Part shown: positions 1-13,300 of the stretch, piece by piece | Layout of the letters: each line of letters opens with the position of its first letter | Position numbering within the stretch: position 1 is the first letter of the stretch | Source of the DNA: Dipylidium caninum | Lineage: Eukaryota; Platyhelminthes; Cestoda; Cyclophyllidea; Dipylidiidae | Assembly: GCA_017562135.1 (NCBI GenBank) | Contig: QEYB01001046.1 | Location: 1,054,001-1,118,000, forward strand | DNA: 64,000 nt | Reading direction: 5' to 3' | Made by a program: the position numbers and the translations under genes | Notes under the pieces: generated by a model | Told to the model about the DNA's origin: nothing | The model's database searches: none | Seen by the model: the letters and a program-made list of their open reading frames with translations, nothing else

Positions 1-54
1 GGACATGAAAACGCAAACTGGTGTAGTTTTAACGCATCCGCATTGCCATTGTAG

Positions 55-3000
55 CGGCATTTACCACTTGAGAAAAAGCTCCGACTACCCACGGGACAGC
101 ACGGCGGCGGCCTTCACGACACGCGAGTGCGAGATCGCGCGCTACCACCTGGGCTTCCGACCACGACAGGCGCGGTTCTGCAACCACCCGCGCCTCGGCT
201 ACGCCATGCTGCCGGTGCTGCGCGCGGCCCGCGCCGTCGGCTTCCACTGTCCCGACACCTTCTCCGACAGGCGGTGGAATTGCTCCTCCGTGGAGGCTCT
301 GCCGCGAATGTCGGCCGAACTCAAACGAGGTATTTGAAATAAAGCATGCGGTACATTCGTGCTTTGCGTGGCTCTCAGCCCTGACCACTTTAGTCGACTG
401 ACTAGACGGAAGCTCGGTAGTGGGGAGATGGAAACCACCCAGTGGACGCTGGGAACCAGTTGGAGAAGGGATTATGTGATCAGCACACGAGGGACTGGAG
501 TAAAAGTGCCTCCACAAAATACTTTTTTCCTTCCCACGTGAAGTCGTGCCACAGATCATAGGGGAACAGAAATGAGGAGCGAAGCGGTCAGCACTATTCG
601 AGGAGGCATTTGGACGTCCGTTGGGGGTAGAGACAAGGCGTTGGGCATGGAGCGCCCGAAGGACGGTCGAAACGGCTGCGTTAGTGGCGGGGAAGAGTGT
701 TAGTTGGCATAATCTGAGGTGATCATGGGCACCCGGTCATAAATAATGACCGCTATGGAATTCAAAAGTATGGTTATTTATCAATCATAATTTGTGGTAG
801 GAGCCGCGGTGCCAGATGCCAGCAGTTTGACTTGCATTCACACGATGCACGTTGGCGTTGCATTTAAAAGCGACTCCAGCCTCCATTAGCACAAACATTT
901 TACGCCAACATGGGCAAATGGGTGAGCGAAGAGTGCGACGTGGTTTAATGCATTCCAGCGTTAACCAAATTATCACTTCACCAAAGTCCGCCAAATGCCA
1001 CCGAGTTGAGGTGTTACCCCCGAGCCTGGGGTTGACCGTGCTGGGCAAAGTCCCCTACAAGGCGGTGCGTGGCGAATGCCTCCTTCTGCCATTCTCAGCG
1101 GACCGAATTCACCGCGCCGGCGACTCCTTCACGCCTTGACATCACCCACCATATAAACACCACTACTAGCGTTTAAAAGTATGAGTTAGCGTTAAGTAGA
1201 AGGGTTAAAACTTCAACCAGAGGCGTCCAAGCAGTTGGCGGATCGAGCAACCGAGGGGGAAGAAGGAGCGAGTCCCGGCTTGGTCATTAGAGGCGTCAAA
1301 AGTGCAAGTAAAAGTGAATGCGGTCAGAGTGATAACTTGAAAACCGCCGTAGGTGCGCCGTCTCGTGCCTAGTCGAGGGAGATGCCGAGTGTTGTCTCGC
1401 AAGGGAACTGCCCAACATTCGCATAAACGACTTGTCGGTGTACAAAAGAGCCGTAATTCGGGCTTCCGAGTACGAAATTCGCTAGATGGTGGGTTGATGT
1501 GGGAAGACTTGCGGCGTGAGAAATTCTAGTGGAGTAGAACTGCCTCCATCCATTGCGCACAGGTACAAGGGAACAGGCGATTGTGCATGCCTACGCAGCG
1601 GCGGCACTCATCTTCGAAATTGGGCGCTACTGCGCCCTGAACAAGATTCGCTACTGCTCCTGCGGCATGACCGGCGGCACGGAGATGATTATCAGTCCGG
1701 AGGGAGGGCAGATGTCGCGCTTCCCTCCGGGTTTCCTGCCCTCCCAACGCCGGGTGCGTCGCCAACTGGATATGGCCAAATTCCGCAAGATCAGCGACGC
1801 CATCTCCTTCCAACCAGAAGCCTCCCACCAGCATCAACAACAAGTGCAGCAACTGATGCAGACGCAGGTGCAGAACACGCACTACTGGAGTGGGTGTCCG
1901 GACAACGTGGACACGGCGCGGAGCTACGTGGCGCAGTTTTTGGGCTTTGACGAGAGACACCTCCTCATGGTGGGCTACCACCCGCGCAGTCAGTCCTCCG
2001 TTCCCTATACCACTTCCACTTCTGCCTCTTCCTCCTCCGCAGCCGCTGCTGGTTCCTCCGTTTATTCGACACCCTTCAAGAATCCATCGCAAGGCGACGA
2101 AGACTCAACCCCCTACGGCTTCTACTCGCCTCCCAGCACCGACTTACCACGTCCCTACTTGAAAAGAAAGACTAGGAATGCTGATGCTGCCGAGGAGAGC
2201 GAGGGTCTGCGCAGAAGCTCTAGGCGTGTCAGCAGGAGACGAAAGCAGCCGTCGAAGATGAAGTTGACAAACCAACACAACTACATGGCTGGTGCTTGGG
2301 TACGTGTCATTGGGGCTCACCAGTTGCGAAACACCTCCTCGTCTATTCTCAGACCTTGTTTTTGAGTCTGTCGCACTGCTCTTCACGTGGGTTAACTTAA
2401 AATGGCCTGGTGCATGAGTTATGCCGTTGTGTTGGAAACTATGCAACGCGCGTTCATGTGTGACTGGATGGCGTACACGTGTTTGGCACTCTTTATTTTA
2501 CTCACTTCCCGAAAAAGTCTCAGTACTCGTGACCGCTTTTTATTTTATTTTTTTGCCGAGATCAGATGTTAGGTAACGCGATTTAAAGCTGCCTTTCTTG
2601 TACGAGGTTAAACTGAATCGTTCGGCAGCTCAACAAGCTTCGAGAGGCATTATCGAGACATTCAGAGACGAGCCCATTAAAGAAAAACTACTCGCTACTG
2701 CATTCAAAAATGTTGTTCTGGCAATTTGAGCTTCGTCGACGAGCCTCGAGGAGGACTGGGGTTCACGACGACGAGGAGGAGGAGGAGTCGAGGAGGAAAT
2801 GAGGACGATGACCGTGAAATCCAATTTACACACAGAAGTACTCGTGTGCTTGGGTCTAAACTAGGAACTGGCCATCCATGCGACTACGGCTGCGTTAAGG
2901 CATCTGCATACGACAAATGATGGGGAAAAAAAGGAGAACTCACATGCGCCGTGCAAAGGGACGCAGCTGCAGATGCCCCAGCGACCGCGAGATGAAGTGC

Positions 3001-5514
3001 GCATCTCTGCCGCTGCCTTCGCAGCACACGATCGCCGCCGTTTTTACACCAAAGCATAACTTGTGATTAAAAGCGGACTTCGTGTGACAATGGAAGAGGG
3101 ACCGGCAGATGGCCAGATAGGAATACAGCCTCAGGAATTTAAAAAAAGAAACAGAAATTGCGGTTAGCATCATACGGTGGAATGCTCGAGGAGTGATGAT
3201 CCCCTATTTCTGCCTCTACTACCACCGGACGGAAGCACAACAGCGGCGGAGTCGATTATGAGAAGAAAGTTATGGAGGAAACACGACGCAACAACTTCTC
3301 CACTACGAGAATTTTTGCCACAGCTCCACATTCACTGACGGAGTGCCATCTTTTCCATACTTACAAAGTATTTTTAAGGGGCGAAAAATGCAGTAACCGA
3401 AATGATTTGACTGGTTTATTAATTCTACAGATAGAGTTAAAAAAAGGCACACAGAAACTTACCAGATCGTTGACAGATAGCAGAAGACTGCTCTTTTTGT
3501 TTTTGCACTTGCTCACATTCAAAACCCGTTTCATGGTTTCCAGCCGGCGGACTTGTCTGTTCACCTCGTTTGTTCGAGTTCCACTTGATTTTGACTTTAC
3601 CAGGGATAAGACGCTTGCGACATGCACCGGAAAAGTGACAATTTGCTTCTCCCCTTCCCCTCCCCCCTCCGAATCACCTGTCGAGGTCTAAGATGAGGTT
3701 TTTCATTGCAGGACGACTTGATTGCTCGTTTTAGATGATGATCTCCCTCCAGAAGCAGTCGTGCAAATGTCACGGCGTCAGCGGAAGTTGCACACAGAAA
3801 GTCTGCTTCCGGCAACTCCAGCGAATCGACACTGAGCCCATCAAGGCGGCCCTTCGACAGCGCTACTTGGTAGGCCTTTCGCGGCCTCAGGTCGCATTTC
3901 CGCGTGCAAGTGGCAAACTGACATCCCGTTGACAAGGGCTGCGAGCCCTTGGGCAGCGAGCAGTTCCGTGGGGTCTTTTCCATCCTCTAAGGCATAAAAC
4001 TCCCTCGGCGAGCCCATTCTGACGATATTGTTTTCGCCAAATTTAGCCTAATAAGCCCATAAGAGTGCAGCTTAGTGAGGTGGGTTTGGTGGGTGGAGGA
4101 TGCCCTCGAAAAAGGCGAAGTTCACCATTAGAGACTGCGCAAATTAAGTTGTGGAAATGACGAGATTACCTCGCGGGATGAAACGTGGGTGATAAAAGCC
4201 ACGTGATTTGCCACCACAAGCTGCCAAGTGGTTAGAACTTTTGCCATTTGTCACTCGATCAGCCATTTGACTCTTTGTTGGCCCAGGTCTAGGCAGAGGC
4301 TAAGCCTTGACGCAACGAGTATTTCCCCTCTAGACGGCGAAAATGGTGTCAGGCATCACAGACGGACGTCTCATGGCCTCGGTCTTCAAGGAATCAGACT
4401 TTGTCGATGAGTATGTCCAACTGGAGGATCTTGTTTTCACCCAGCACTCGCCGGACTACTGCGAGCCTGATCCTCAACGTGGGTCCCTGGGCACCCAGGG
4501 AAGGTGCGTGCTCCTCCCACTTCATTTCTTCCCCATTAGACGAGGAATGCGTAAGTGGCACGCCTTTTGCGCTACGAGGCAGCATAGCTGAGGAGAAAAG
4601 TCCTCCTGTCCGCTTCATGTAGTCGACTACCGCGGCTACGAGGGGACTTTTCGGTTAAGGATGCTGTGAGGCCCCCAGCCAGAGGACAGCACCGACGCGG
4701 GGTGGGGAAAGAGGCGCGCCGGTCTGCCGTCCGCGCCATTCTGCTCTTCAAAGCACAATAGGCGAGAAGCGTAGTATCCACATTTAATTGGAACTGGCGC
4801 TCAGTGTCCCACTTTTCCCCACTGGGAACGCTTGCCGACGATGCGGACAAGCTTCGCCCGGTTAGAAACAACCGAATGACGATGTCGCATATGCTGGCCC
4901 TCGCCATTCATCACAGGCGTGCGGAGGTGATTGGCGAGACCAGACCATGAGAATTTCGCAGGGCAGAGACCTCGGGCGGTTGGCCCGCAATTCCCCGCGG
5001 GGTGGTCGGGCAGGACCGAGTCGAGCCCACCGACTCCTACGGTTGCCACGGGGAGGCGCCCTGGTCTGTGACTATGACTTGGAGTCATTGCGAGTCACAG
5101 TTACGCCACTTTCCACCATCTTCCGACATCCCTCAGCCCGCAGTTTTAATCTGGGCAAATAGGCTGATGGGGCTAGTCGCATCCTAAGCTCACCAAGACC
5201 ATATTTGAAGTCTTCTCCGGTGGTGTCAATTTGACCAGACCTCGTCCCCGCCCCGGAGGCTCTGACGGCTTAAGGGTGCAGTGAACGAGCCGTTCACTGG
5301 GGGAAGGGAAGCGCTGAAGAGTGTGTGTGTGTCTTGTAGACAATGCAGTCTGAACACCACCGGCGACGGGAGTTGCATGAACATGTGCTGCGGACGAGGC
5401 CACCGGAGCACGACGCATCAGATCTACGAGAAGTGCAACTGCATCATGCAGCCCAACTTTAAGGTGCATTGCCAAACGTGCATTCGCAACGAGGTGCGAC
5501 ACACGTGCCTTTGA
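55..5514 (+). CDS. wnt11: Wnt11-like secreted ligand, 5' partial, five exons
   Basis: Secreted cysteine-rich, lipid-modified Frizzled ligand. Exons: 55-329, 1563-2299, 3735-3869, 4334-4503, 5340-5514; all have GT/AG borders and matching phases. Exon 1 carries RRWNCSSVE and joins exon 2 as KRG/TREQ, like the RWNCSSIE...RGTRE of vertebrate Wnt11. Exon 2 has CSCG, YWSGCPDNV and NQHNYMAGA. Exon 3 has CKCHGVSGSC, including the serine acylated in Wnts. Exon 4 has HSPDYCEPD and GTQGR, and exon 5 has MCCGRG. Exon 1 starts after an acceptor in phase 2, so the signal-peptide exon lies outside the window. About 496 residues are present, long for a Wnt because exon 2 holds two insertions: ~75 residues after CSCG, and ~105 Ser/Ala/Arg-rich residues after FLGFDERH. 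The usual C-terminal WCC is missing. Wnt identity is certain; the Wnt11 subfamily is likely. Confidence 0.93.
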
Positions 5515-5889
5515 GTGCCGTCACCTCCACAGAATCCTCCACACTTTCGAAAGAACAAAAAAAACGTATAAGAAACAAAAGCCTCTCCTCCACACATAAG
5601 TCATTCTCGTCCTCCCTTTGTTCCACTCACACATCCACACACGCACGCAGACACACACGCACAAACACCGACCTCCTCTATGTAAATATCTCCTCCGTCA
5701 CTCCCCACTGACCGACCGACCGACCAGACTGTTAGTTTGCCACGAGACACATGCATTTCACCAACTTGATTCTCACAACTATTCTATTTGCCACGTCCAC
5801 TCGATTCGCCCACAGTCTCCCATTAATATTATAGTAAAATATTTCCTTTTTTGACATATTTGCCGGGTTGTTTTCGCCCTGTCCTCAGA

Positions 5890-5893
<4 letters not shown>

Positions 5894-5922
<29 letters not shown>
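5894..5922. repeat. (GA)n microsatellite
   Basis: About 14 uninterrupted GA units downstream of the Wnt stop codon, possibly within its 3' UTR. Confidence 0.95.
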
Positions 5923-5924
<2 letters not shown>

Positions 5925-6025
5925 TCTGGTATCCTGGGCGACGACGGACAGGTGGGTTTCAGAACACTCCTATCCATTGCAGTCTTCGTCTATAAAATGG
6001 ATTTGCACGAAAACCACAGGAGGCA

Positions 6026-6031
6026 AATAAA
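6026..6031 (+). terminator. AATAAA poly(A) signal, candidate for the Wnt gene
   Basis: A canonical hexamer about 510 bp after the Wnt stop codon on the same strand. It is the first AATAAA seen downstream; use is inferred. Confidence 0.4.
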
Positions 6032-9000
6032 TTGTTGGTGTGCATTGAGGACGACTTTGCCACGGAGGCGAGGAGACAGCAGAGCCACTCTTCAAGCGGA
6101 ATGGCAATCATGTAATGACTGGTCGCATACCATCCGCGGAAGCGCCTTTTTTGTCAACACGCGCATCCGGTCAAAGTGGTAGCTAAAAACGGGTAAAGTG
6201 GAGCATTTCGGTGGTTCACAGAAGGTTCTACCAAGTGCTCGGTGGTGCTGTGGAGAGGCTCTACGCCCACTCCGCGTGTATCACGAGAGAGGAAGCAGGC
6301 GATGGGTGAGTCCCTCCGAAATACTTTCGCGAAAGTGTGAGGACAGCATGAGACCCACGTTGTCTTTGATCGAGACACAAAGGCTGTTTGATACACAAGT
6401 TGGTGTAAACGCGAAAAAGAATACGAAAAACTGCATGGGAAAGGTCGGCGGTCAGCGAATACGAAGACCTCCTTCATAGGTGGTGGATGAAGTGTAACGG
6501 GTTGTAGACTTTTCAACGGATTACGGGGTCGCCGGAGAGGACAAAGTGACTAACCTCATAGCCCGGCGGTTTTACTATAACAGATTAGAAGCAAATCTGG
6601 GTTCAGTGGACCGATTAATGGGTCGGAAAGGGTATTGAAAAGATACTACAGACGGAGCACTGATCTGTGGAGAGAGCGAATATTCTTCAAAGACTCAGCG
6701 CCATCATCCCATACCCGCAGCCCATTAATCATGGGGAAGAACTGTCCTGTGGAAAAAAAGCTGTGGATTTGTTCAGACGAGGCACACCAGTGTTGCCTTT
6801 TTGTGTGTCCTTGGCAGGACTGCTGAAATCGCCTGACCAATTTTCACAAACCTCCGGTTGTTCACAGACCACAAGCGGGCCCACCCATGTGGAACACCTG
6901 CCGCCCTCAGGCCGAAACGCAACATTGGAGGCGGATCACATACGTCCAGACAGCCGTAGTTTCGTCAAATTTAAGGATTTAAACCTTCTTCAGGCAGAGT
7001 TTGGTAAAATTAAGGTAGGGAAATGGTGAGGGGGTGCGGCCATAGCGTAAAAATTTATTTCAATCACTTGTTTCTACTTAAGCAATGTGTAGTCAGTCCG
7101 CACAGGGGGGGGGTAAAAGTTAATGCGTTTGTACATTTTTCGCCCACGGATACGCTCGAAGGCTTGTGACGCTTGCCTCGAGTTGCCACTCAAACGCCTT
7201 TCTCCTAATCACGGCTAAAGTTGGCGATGTTGACTAACCGACTTCTAACTGTAACTTGACAGGTGCCTTCGCAACGACTTTGTTGCTTCCCCACGAGCAT
7301 TCGCCAGCCATTTCCCACTGACAATTGGCGCAATTAGCGAAGCATTTGTCTGGTTCACAAAGTGTTGTCAGTTCCCCCTTTACCCCCAAATTTTTCTTCA
7401 TCTTGGGATTGGAATGAAGACAAGCCTTTTAGATGACTTTTGGCTTGGGCGAGCCCTCCTAACGTGTGGTAGAAGCAATAAAAATTGTCTTTGTTCGTCT
7501 ATTCCATGACGATGCTGTTTGTTACGTACTACTAAGTGCGATTGGTGTCAAAATGTTCACCACCATGGCCATGATTGAATCAATGAGAGAGGCAGTATTC
7601 CCAAGGCGTAGAATTCGGACTCGGTCGGGGGAAGGGGCGTTGGCTACAACAACAACAATATTGTTCCTCATGTACCGTAAAAATATCACACTACTAATAA
7701 CATATTCAGTACGAAAGTGATTTGCGACGTTAACACGAAGTCCTTTGGCCCCTGTCAAATTTGTCCATAGGCCTCCTTTGTCCCACAATACCCTCCTAGC
7801 GTTTATTTATAATACCAGCCCACACCTTTATACAATCTTAAACGATTGCTGTTATCGACAACCAAATAAACATACTTTACCATCGGCAAAAAAAACTTAA
7901 GCGGTTTCTTTGGAAGAAGAATGTTTAGGATCACTTTGGAGGTGGAAGCGATCGGACAAAATCTACTCATTTTTTAGCACTTAGACGACTTACTTCAGAG
8001 ACCGACTAACCTCCCCTTAAGTAATCGTGATAAAGACAACTGATCTGACGTACGAGGACCTTGCGCTATGACGGAGGCCCTAGATTGCTTGCTTTCGAAC
8101 TCTTATGACAGTGAACACAAGCGGCTTTTGAGTTAAACTGGATTGCAGAGCTGCACTCATAATTTATCCTAATTTTAATCAATCCACATCCCAATTATGA
8201 AGGTGAAATGAGGATTTCGATTCACTTTCCGAAAACGACATCGAAATACTCAATTTGTGGAAAAATTTTGTGGGAAGAATCATCTCTCAATTCCGATACC
8301 TTGAGAAGTATAGTAGAAATTGAAATAGCTGTTCCACGAAATTTGAGTTTACAATGTTGGCCCAGTGGTTCCCTTGCCGATTATAAGGACATCTCAGACA
8401 TAAAGTGGGAGGGCATCATCACTCAGTTCAACGAAAATCCGTCTTCTCGTCTATCAAACTTTTGTCCAAGAAATAAGTGTACTTCAGTCGGCTGGACTCA
8501 AGGGAAGTGTGCTGTCTTTTGTAGGTTTTGCGCAGTCGTGAATCTTGGAGGCCCCAGCACAAACGAAGGGTTTGCGAATCGTTCACAACACAATCGCATC
8601 TTAATTTCTCCCTCTAAAACGGAACCTAGGCCACAAGAGGCGGGAGAGGATGAGGCGTTAGGTTGGTGGCTTCACGAGGCCACTTTATAGCTCCCTCTTA
8701 GTATGAATGAGAATTCTTGCAGAATGTAGCTAGCCCCGAGGCTGACCTTTACCGAGTGAATTTCGACCGGTGCACCCATCTGAATGCATCGGTTAAAGTA
8801 TCACTACTACATTCGCGAATCTCCTTCCGACGCGAGAGGGGTGTCGGAGCAGAGCCGTGAATATCTATCAAGTGATTTCCCCTCCTGGAGAGCTAAGTTG
8901 GCTTGCTACTGCAAACGAGACATCAAATGGAGTGCAGGAAGGTGCCATGTTGTGACGAGGATGGAGACGACGAACCCGTCGGTGACTCACGTGACGTGAC

Positions 9001-9513
9001 CGACTTCGACGTCGGTCAGTCGTAAAAACAGCCACTCAGATGTGTTATAGACGCCGCAACAACTCATCTTCCTCGTAACTCTTTTTCTTTTTACCTTCTA
9101 CCCCAGAAGCCCTGTCACTGAACGCAGAGCTGGGCGTGTGCACTGTTTGAGGACCCAAGTCGGGAAGAGTAGAAGAGAAATAATGTTTAGCGTGACTCGA
9201 GGACTTGACAATCAAAAGAGGTGGACTGTGTTGCAGAGAGCAAATACCACATACGGCAGTGTCAGTGCTGGATTAAGAAACACGGCAACAGAGACAGGAC
9301 GGTCACTTGAGGAAGCGGCACACAACACTTTAGAGCGAGCGAGCCCGAGGGCCCAAAAACACACGCGCACCAAACAGTTGGAGAGAGTTAAGTGGTGGAA
9401 GTTTGGAGCGGAGTGGTGGATTAAAGGTGGACAGATTGCACGTGGACGCACACGAGACAGAGAGATCAAGGACGGAAACAAGAAAGTAGGAACGACACAC
9501 ACTTTAACACACC

Positions 9514-9536
9514 CACACACACACACACACACACAC
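9514..9536. repeat. (CA)n microsatellite
   Basis: About 11 CA units, followed at about 9553 by a CT/CTC-rich pyrimidine tract. Together they keep several spurious frames open. Confidence 0.9.
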
Positions 9537-9817
9537 GGACAAAAACGCGTCTCCTTCCTCCTTCTCCTCCTCCTCCTCCACCTCCCCCTCTTCCCCCTTC
9601 TCTCTCTCCTCACTTGGTGCGCGTGCGTGTGTGTTGGCCTCGCTCGAGATTTACTCGTCTAAAATAGATTAACAAAGGGCGAATTCATCATTTTTTTGCT
9701 CTGTTTAAGCATCTTCCGTGTTCATTCGTTCGTTTGTGCAAATTAAAATGTCACAATTTACACAGTAAGTAGAAAATGAGGCTTGGGAGAGGAGAGAAGA
9801 TCTGTATGTACACGACA

Positions 9818-10326
9818 TTAAGTGTCGACATGATGACTGGGAACCGATGTGGCAGTGTGCATTCTCGTCTGCAAATGTGGTGCCGGTGATGCGATGGAAG
9901 ATTTTAACGAGGCGGAGAAAGTTTGTCCCGACTCCGGCGGACCGAGCTTTCGCACATCAATTATGGTGTCCGAGTCTGCCACCGTCTCCTCTTCGTCATC
10001 ATCGTCCTCGACGTCCCTCTCAAGTGCCGAGTCTACGCCATGAGCCTGGTCCTGTCTGAGGGGCTGGAAGCCGTCATAGCGCTTCCACTTGCTCCTACGA
10101 TGCCCCGGTCTGCGTTGCAGGCGGGCGGTCGGCCAGGCCCAGGGCTGGCTCCTCCGACTGCCAATGAGGACCAGGGCTATGATGGCCACCACGGCGCAGA
10201 GGGTAACAAGGCTCCCGGTGACCAGCATCTTCTGCTTCAGGCTCCGGTATGTCGGGCTATTGCCGAAGGCGGCTGTCTCCCCACCACCGCTCTTTATCGT
10301 CTTCACAACCCCGCCGCCCGCTTTGT
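9818..10326 (-). CDS. PAM: PAM exon 7: transmembrane segment and cytosolic tail
   Basis: Two bases complete Asp from exon 6. A Gly/Lys-rich stalk, one hydrophobic helix, a basic stop-transfer patch, KRYDGFQPL and an Asp/Glu run follow, in the same order as in mammalian PAM tails. Stop codon at 9818-9820. Confidence 0.85.
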
Positions 10327-13300
10327 CTACTCGACGGATAAAAATGGTGCAATTATCTTAGTCTCAACTTCAACACTTCGTCGACCGCGTATTCCACTTC
10401 TATTCCATATTATTAGTGACTAATGTCAACTCATTGCGTCTTACTAAAAAAAAAACCTTTATTATTCTTCCATTTCCTTCAACATTTGTCTCGAGAAACA
10501 TCGGCTTTCGCATGCCAACTGGGTGCGGGTCCCACTTTCTTACGTTGACTCGGTGCAATAAAATGAGTGCGTGGAAGAGGAAAGACCACGAGTGTAGCAG
10601 CGTGACCTCCCGCCTCTTTGAGTGTAGAGCTGCACCGCACCCAATACCAGCATTAGAGAGTGCTTTGGAGAATTTCTACGACTTCTTCCCGAGTGGTATT
10701 ACTACTTTGTAGAGAAAATTGTGGTAGGAGAAAAGAAAGTGGTGTAGACCAAATGCGAAACCCTCGGCGGGAGCCGGACTCGTAGCGACTTGCGGAGAAG
10801 TCTTCACAATGAAACAAAAAATCGCCCTCAGCCAGCACACTAGGAAAGACAGGAGGAGCACAAGTGGTTTGATCAGCACTTCCCAATCCGCGTTTTACAG
10901 CGGTGACCGGCAACACTTGGTGCAAAACTGCCATTAAGGCACAAAATGACTTGACAGATGACTGACATTTACGGTCTCAAGAGACAGCGTTCCGAGTGCC
11001 GAGGGCAAATTCCTCATCTGGTCTCACTGTTGAGTGTGTGTGTGTGTGTGTGCGTCTGCAGATGCAGATAGAAGCTGGAGAATTAACGGAGTATTTCAAT
11101 TTTCCTCCGTATTTCCTCGGATGTGGTGGCTGAGAGGGAGAAGAGCGGAAAGAGCTCAGAGGAAGGGAGCCGAGACGCTCGGATCGTGCTCCTTTCTGCA
11201 GTGGATTAGAAATGACTTTAGTAAAAACCCTTTCGCATGTCGGTCAACTTATCGACAGTTTGCTTGGAACACAAAGGCTTTCAGACAAGAATATGAATAA
11301 AAAAAACCTCGGCAATTTAGAGCCTCTTGGAGTGCCGGTCGTCCAAAAAACCGCACTACCCGCGTGAACTCGGCGCCACAACACCGCATGACATGGCAAC
11401 ATTCCGGCGATCGCCTAGCAGTATAACTTGCGTTGTTCCCAACGACACAAGCGATTTCTGCCGCATTACCCTGCCGCCTAAACAGTCAACGTTCACTTCA
11501 TCGCAGGACCTTCAGAGTAAGTGATTAAATACGCGAATGGCTGAAAAATGCTGCACTCTACCGAGTCAATCTCAAAACTGCCGATCGGATGATTGATGTC
11601 GTGTGCACAAGAGATGCAAGTTTCCTGTCAGCGTGGGGAAATAATAGTTGTTGACTAACCTGAGTTGACGATGTCGATTTTGGTCAGGTACGGGAACCTC
11701 AGTTGGGCCACGAAGAGCATCGACCCGTCCGCACTGACCTCGACGTCGTGGGGACTCTGCAGACCCACCTCGAGGAGGTGAGCGCGATCGTTTATCGCCC
11801 TGTAAACAGTCTGATTGGCCCTCGTCGAGTTTGTCGCCAGAAGAGGACGGAAGGCGAAGGCACTGTTGCCAACGCCTTCCGCATAGTCCTCGTCCTCCTC
11901 TCCCACTCCCAGTATCGCCTGAAGACGCGACATCGTACTCGGGGTGTCGTTCACGGGTCCAGTGACACCGAAGAGCAGTCTTGAGAGGCAAAAAATATCA
12001 TCGTGTTGGATTTGTTTACTGAATGCATGGGTTTCCCCGAGTGCCGTCGCTCTCTCGCCGGCGCTTCGGAAAGTGCGCACCCAATTGCGTGCTTTACTAG
12101 AAAGGAGGGTTTGCAGCAACCGAGGCAATGAAGGCCCCTGGAGATCAGACAAGAGCGGAGCACATTTCTGCGTCGCCAGGTCAGAAGACCAACTTTCAAA
12201 GGGAACAGTCGGAAATGTGACCTTTTAAACTATTGCTTGGTACTTGCAACAGGGAGAAGTAAGACAAAGTCAACTGAAAAGCCTCCACTCACAATCCTCG
12301 CTTAAACTGTCGCTATTTTTGTCATCACCAGCGCGGAATTTGCACCAACCCCATGTTTTGTGGCTGCGCGAGTAGAAAAAGTAGGTCTGGCACGACTGCA
12401 TTCCTTGCCTCGGAGGCCTTAGGGGAAACACTTTATCGTGGCGGCAGATCCAGGCAGACGAGTGAAACTGTGATGTGGAAGGCGGGGGAGACGGTTTATA
12501 AGTGATTGAGGCCTGCGGTAGAAGCTGATTAGCGCACACCGTTTTATGGCAGTGGAGGCATCGTTGAGGCTCAAACTGGCACAACTTGGGTGCTTCCGAA
12601 GCCCGATCCGCCGAAGTCTTTAGTGTGTGACTAACGCATCCGTGGCTTGTGTGTCAACGTGAGAGGCGTTAGCAGAAGTCTGTAAAACACCCAACCACAT
12701 ATTTCATAGGCACACAGTCACTTCTCTCCACTTTAACGTGAGCATGTGAGCACAACGAAACGATACCAGGAATTAGCCAATTGGTCGTGACGACGGGTGT
12801 GAGAGAAGTCGACTTTCTCCTGATATGCGTCGAGAAAGTGTCAGCCCCAGGTCGAGCAAAAGGACAATCGCTCGAGAAAGTGGACAGAAGTGGACAACCG
12901 AGGCAGTCGAGCGATGTGGAATATGGTAGCAGGGTGTAGTGGGACTCGTATGTCTACGAGAGTGAATACAGTCGGAGTGGGCTCCTCCTTGAAGTGCAGC
13001 CGACGCAGGCGCCACCCGAGATACGACACCGAAGAGGGGAGGAAGGAGCAGGCCTACAGCATAGCGGAGGTCCATCAAACCCTCTTGGCGTTGCTCGAAC
13101 TAGTGAAATTGCTACAGAAGTGTAAGCAGGACCCGACGCTGTGGCATCAACCCAATGAATTCAAAAATCGCCAGCACCAGTGGACCCCAAAAACTGCTGC
13201 AGTAGTACATGGCCCAACTTGGGAGCTTGGAAATCGCTGATGGCTCAAGGTGGATCAGAATGTCAAATCCGGGGAAAGGGGGCTCAGCAGCGAACCGTAA

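Larger units (their letters stand above)
5515..9817. other. Wnt 3' UTR and convergent intergenic region
   Basis: This lies between the stop codons of the convergent Wnt and PAM genes. It holds a GA repeat (5894-5922), a CA repeat (9514-9536) and a CT-rich tract (about 9553-9605). The longest open frame, 8208-8690 plus, has no recognisable motif. I see no convincing gene. Confidence 0.6.

Noticed and set aside
8208..8690. 160-codon open frame on the plus strand between Wnt and PAM
   Set aside because: Long for chance, but it has no motif, no splice context and no poly(A) signal nearby. Not supported as a gene.
9138..9662. 174-codon open frame, and the opposite-strand frame 9212-9613
   Set aside because: Both run through the CA and CT simple repeats, which keep several frames open at once.
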